6,488 nucleotides of DNA from Bacteroidales bacterium (lineage in GTDB: Bacteria > Bacteroidota > Bacteroidia > Bacteroidales > FEN-979). A program made the translations under genes and the position numbers. How positions within the stretch are numbered: the stretch's first letter is position 1; the number at the start of each line of letters is the position of its first letter. Where the stretch lies: NCBI GenBank assembly GCA_023229525.1, contig JALNZC010000083.1, positions 1 to 6,488 on the forward strand. The letters are read 5' to 3'. Below are positions 6,010 through 6,488 of this stretch, one piece after another. The notes beneath the pieces are model-generated. The model saw only the letters and a list, made by a program, of their open reading frames with translations, was not told the DNA's origin and did no database searches.

Positions 6010-6052
6010 TAAAAATAAGGTCAAATTTGAATAAGCTATAAGCCCTTCGACC
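6010..6052 (-). terminator. Possible terminator after the T9SS-sorted protein at the right edge
   Basis: On the minus strand GGTCGAA (6052-6046) can pair with TTTGACC (6025-6019) at six of seven positions. TTATTTTTA follows (6018-6010). The loop is long (20 nt) and the stem weak, so this is a tentative call. Confidence 0.25.
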
Positions 6053-6074
6053 CTGTTTTTTTATCCTCATAATC

Positions 6075-6488
6075 TCACCTTTTCACTACCTTCCCAAAAT
6101 AATCACTTCCCCCGTATTTATAGAAATAAACCCCCGGGTTAATCCCTTCCATATTCCAAACCGTTTTGTTACCGTGCATTTCAAGTGTTTCAACCAACTG
6201 CCCGAAGATATTCCTGATTTGGATATAATCTTGTTTTTGTTGTGTATTTTGTGTCCCGTTGCGCTCAAAAACTACATAATCTCTTGCCGGATTGGGATAC
6301 ACCTTTAACGCCCTTTGTCCTGGTTGGGTCTCTTCAACATTCACTGTAGTATCCGAAACCTGGAATACCCAGTAATCATGATATGGAGTATTCGGCGCGC
6401 AGGTAACATCGAACGATACCAAATTCGCAGTACCTGCAAGAACATACTTATAGTCACTTTTCTTCACCACCCCGAAATCCAGCATTTC
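6075..6488 (-). CDS. C-terminal part of a T9SS-sorted secreted protein (continues past the right edge)
   Basis: The frame is open through the right edge of the window, so only the last 137 residues are visible. Residues about 1-50 are the end of a preceding domain (FGVVKKSDYKYVLAGTANLV). Residues about 60-137 are a complete T9SS type A sorting domain: LKVYPNPARDYVVFE, IQIRNIFGQLVETLEM, then NPGVYFYKYGG and the end KVVKR. The sorting domain routes the protein through the outer membrane and is normally removed or replaced by a surface anchor. The first visible ATG (6485) is internal, not a start. The function of the main body cannot be told from this part. A second open frame in this stretch (6268-6086) is a shadow of it. 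Confidence 0.9.
   Translation of the reverse strand, partial: EMLDFGVVKKSDYKYVLAGTANLVSFDVTCAPNTPYHDYWVFQVSDTTVNVEETQPGQRALKVYPNPARDYVVFERNGTQNTQQKQDYIQIRNIFGQLVETLEMHGNKTVWNMEGINPGVYFYKYGGSDYFGKVVKR

Noticed and set aside
1..6488. CRISPR array, tRNA, rRNA, transposase or integrase
   Set aside because: No regularly spaced repeats, no RNA gene signature, and no transposase or tyrosine recombinase motifs were found on either strand.

Overview
The window reads as chromosomal DNA of a member of the Bacteroidota. Four proteins carry type IX secretion system (T9SS) type A sorting domains or a close relative (YPNP motif, late PGxY motif). Signal peptides end in NAQ or SFSQ, two promoters fit the Bacteroidota pattern TTG-N20-TAnnTTTG, and there are no obvious Shine-Dalgarno sites. 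Every gene I can support lies on the minus strand, so transcription runs from high to low coordinates.

Layout from right to left. 6488-6075 is the C-terminal end of a large T9SS-sorted protein. 5887-5267 is a NarL/LuxR-type response regulator with its own promoter at about 5949-5919. 5266-4886 is a gene-poor spacer holding a second promoter (5140-5110). 4885-4850 is the severed 5' end of an S74-chaperone gene (12 codons). 4849-3437 is an inserted 1413-nt element shaped like an integron gene cassette: a short leader, one exported repeat/propeller-like protein with a T9SS sorting domain, and an attC-like imperfect palindrome. 3436-2441 is the rest of the S74 gene. Close behind it follow a FISUMP-domain secreted protein (2430-1393) and a GH16-like secreted protein (1366-182). 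168-1 is a fragment of another large secreted protein with no start codon.

The main finding is that removing 4849-3437 restores an uninterrupted S74 gene. MKTRITLLLITL then runs in frame into LSTGFTTNAQ, a complete signal peptide ending in a typical NAQ site, followed by the known S74 body. Both junctions are G^TT, the integron crossover point, and the right-hand target GTTAAGC fits the GTTRRRY core. Circularising the element joins its start (TTAGCCACAATGCA) to its attC end and makes the outer stem pair better (GTGGCTAA with TTAGCCAC) than it does now. That is the expected behaviour of a genuine cassette. No integrase lies in the window.

Consequences: the cassette gene now sits under the former S74 promoter, and the S74 protein has lost its signal peptide. 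Its present reading frame begins with about 40 residues encoded by the attC-like site. The cassette gene also seems to lack a start codon: its signal-peptide frame opens at an A7 run where one missing G, or a -1 slip, would explain the defect. The S74, FISUMP and GH16 genes look like one operon of cell-surface proteins. Their joint role is unknown.
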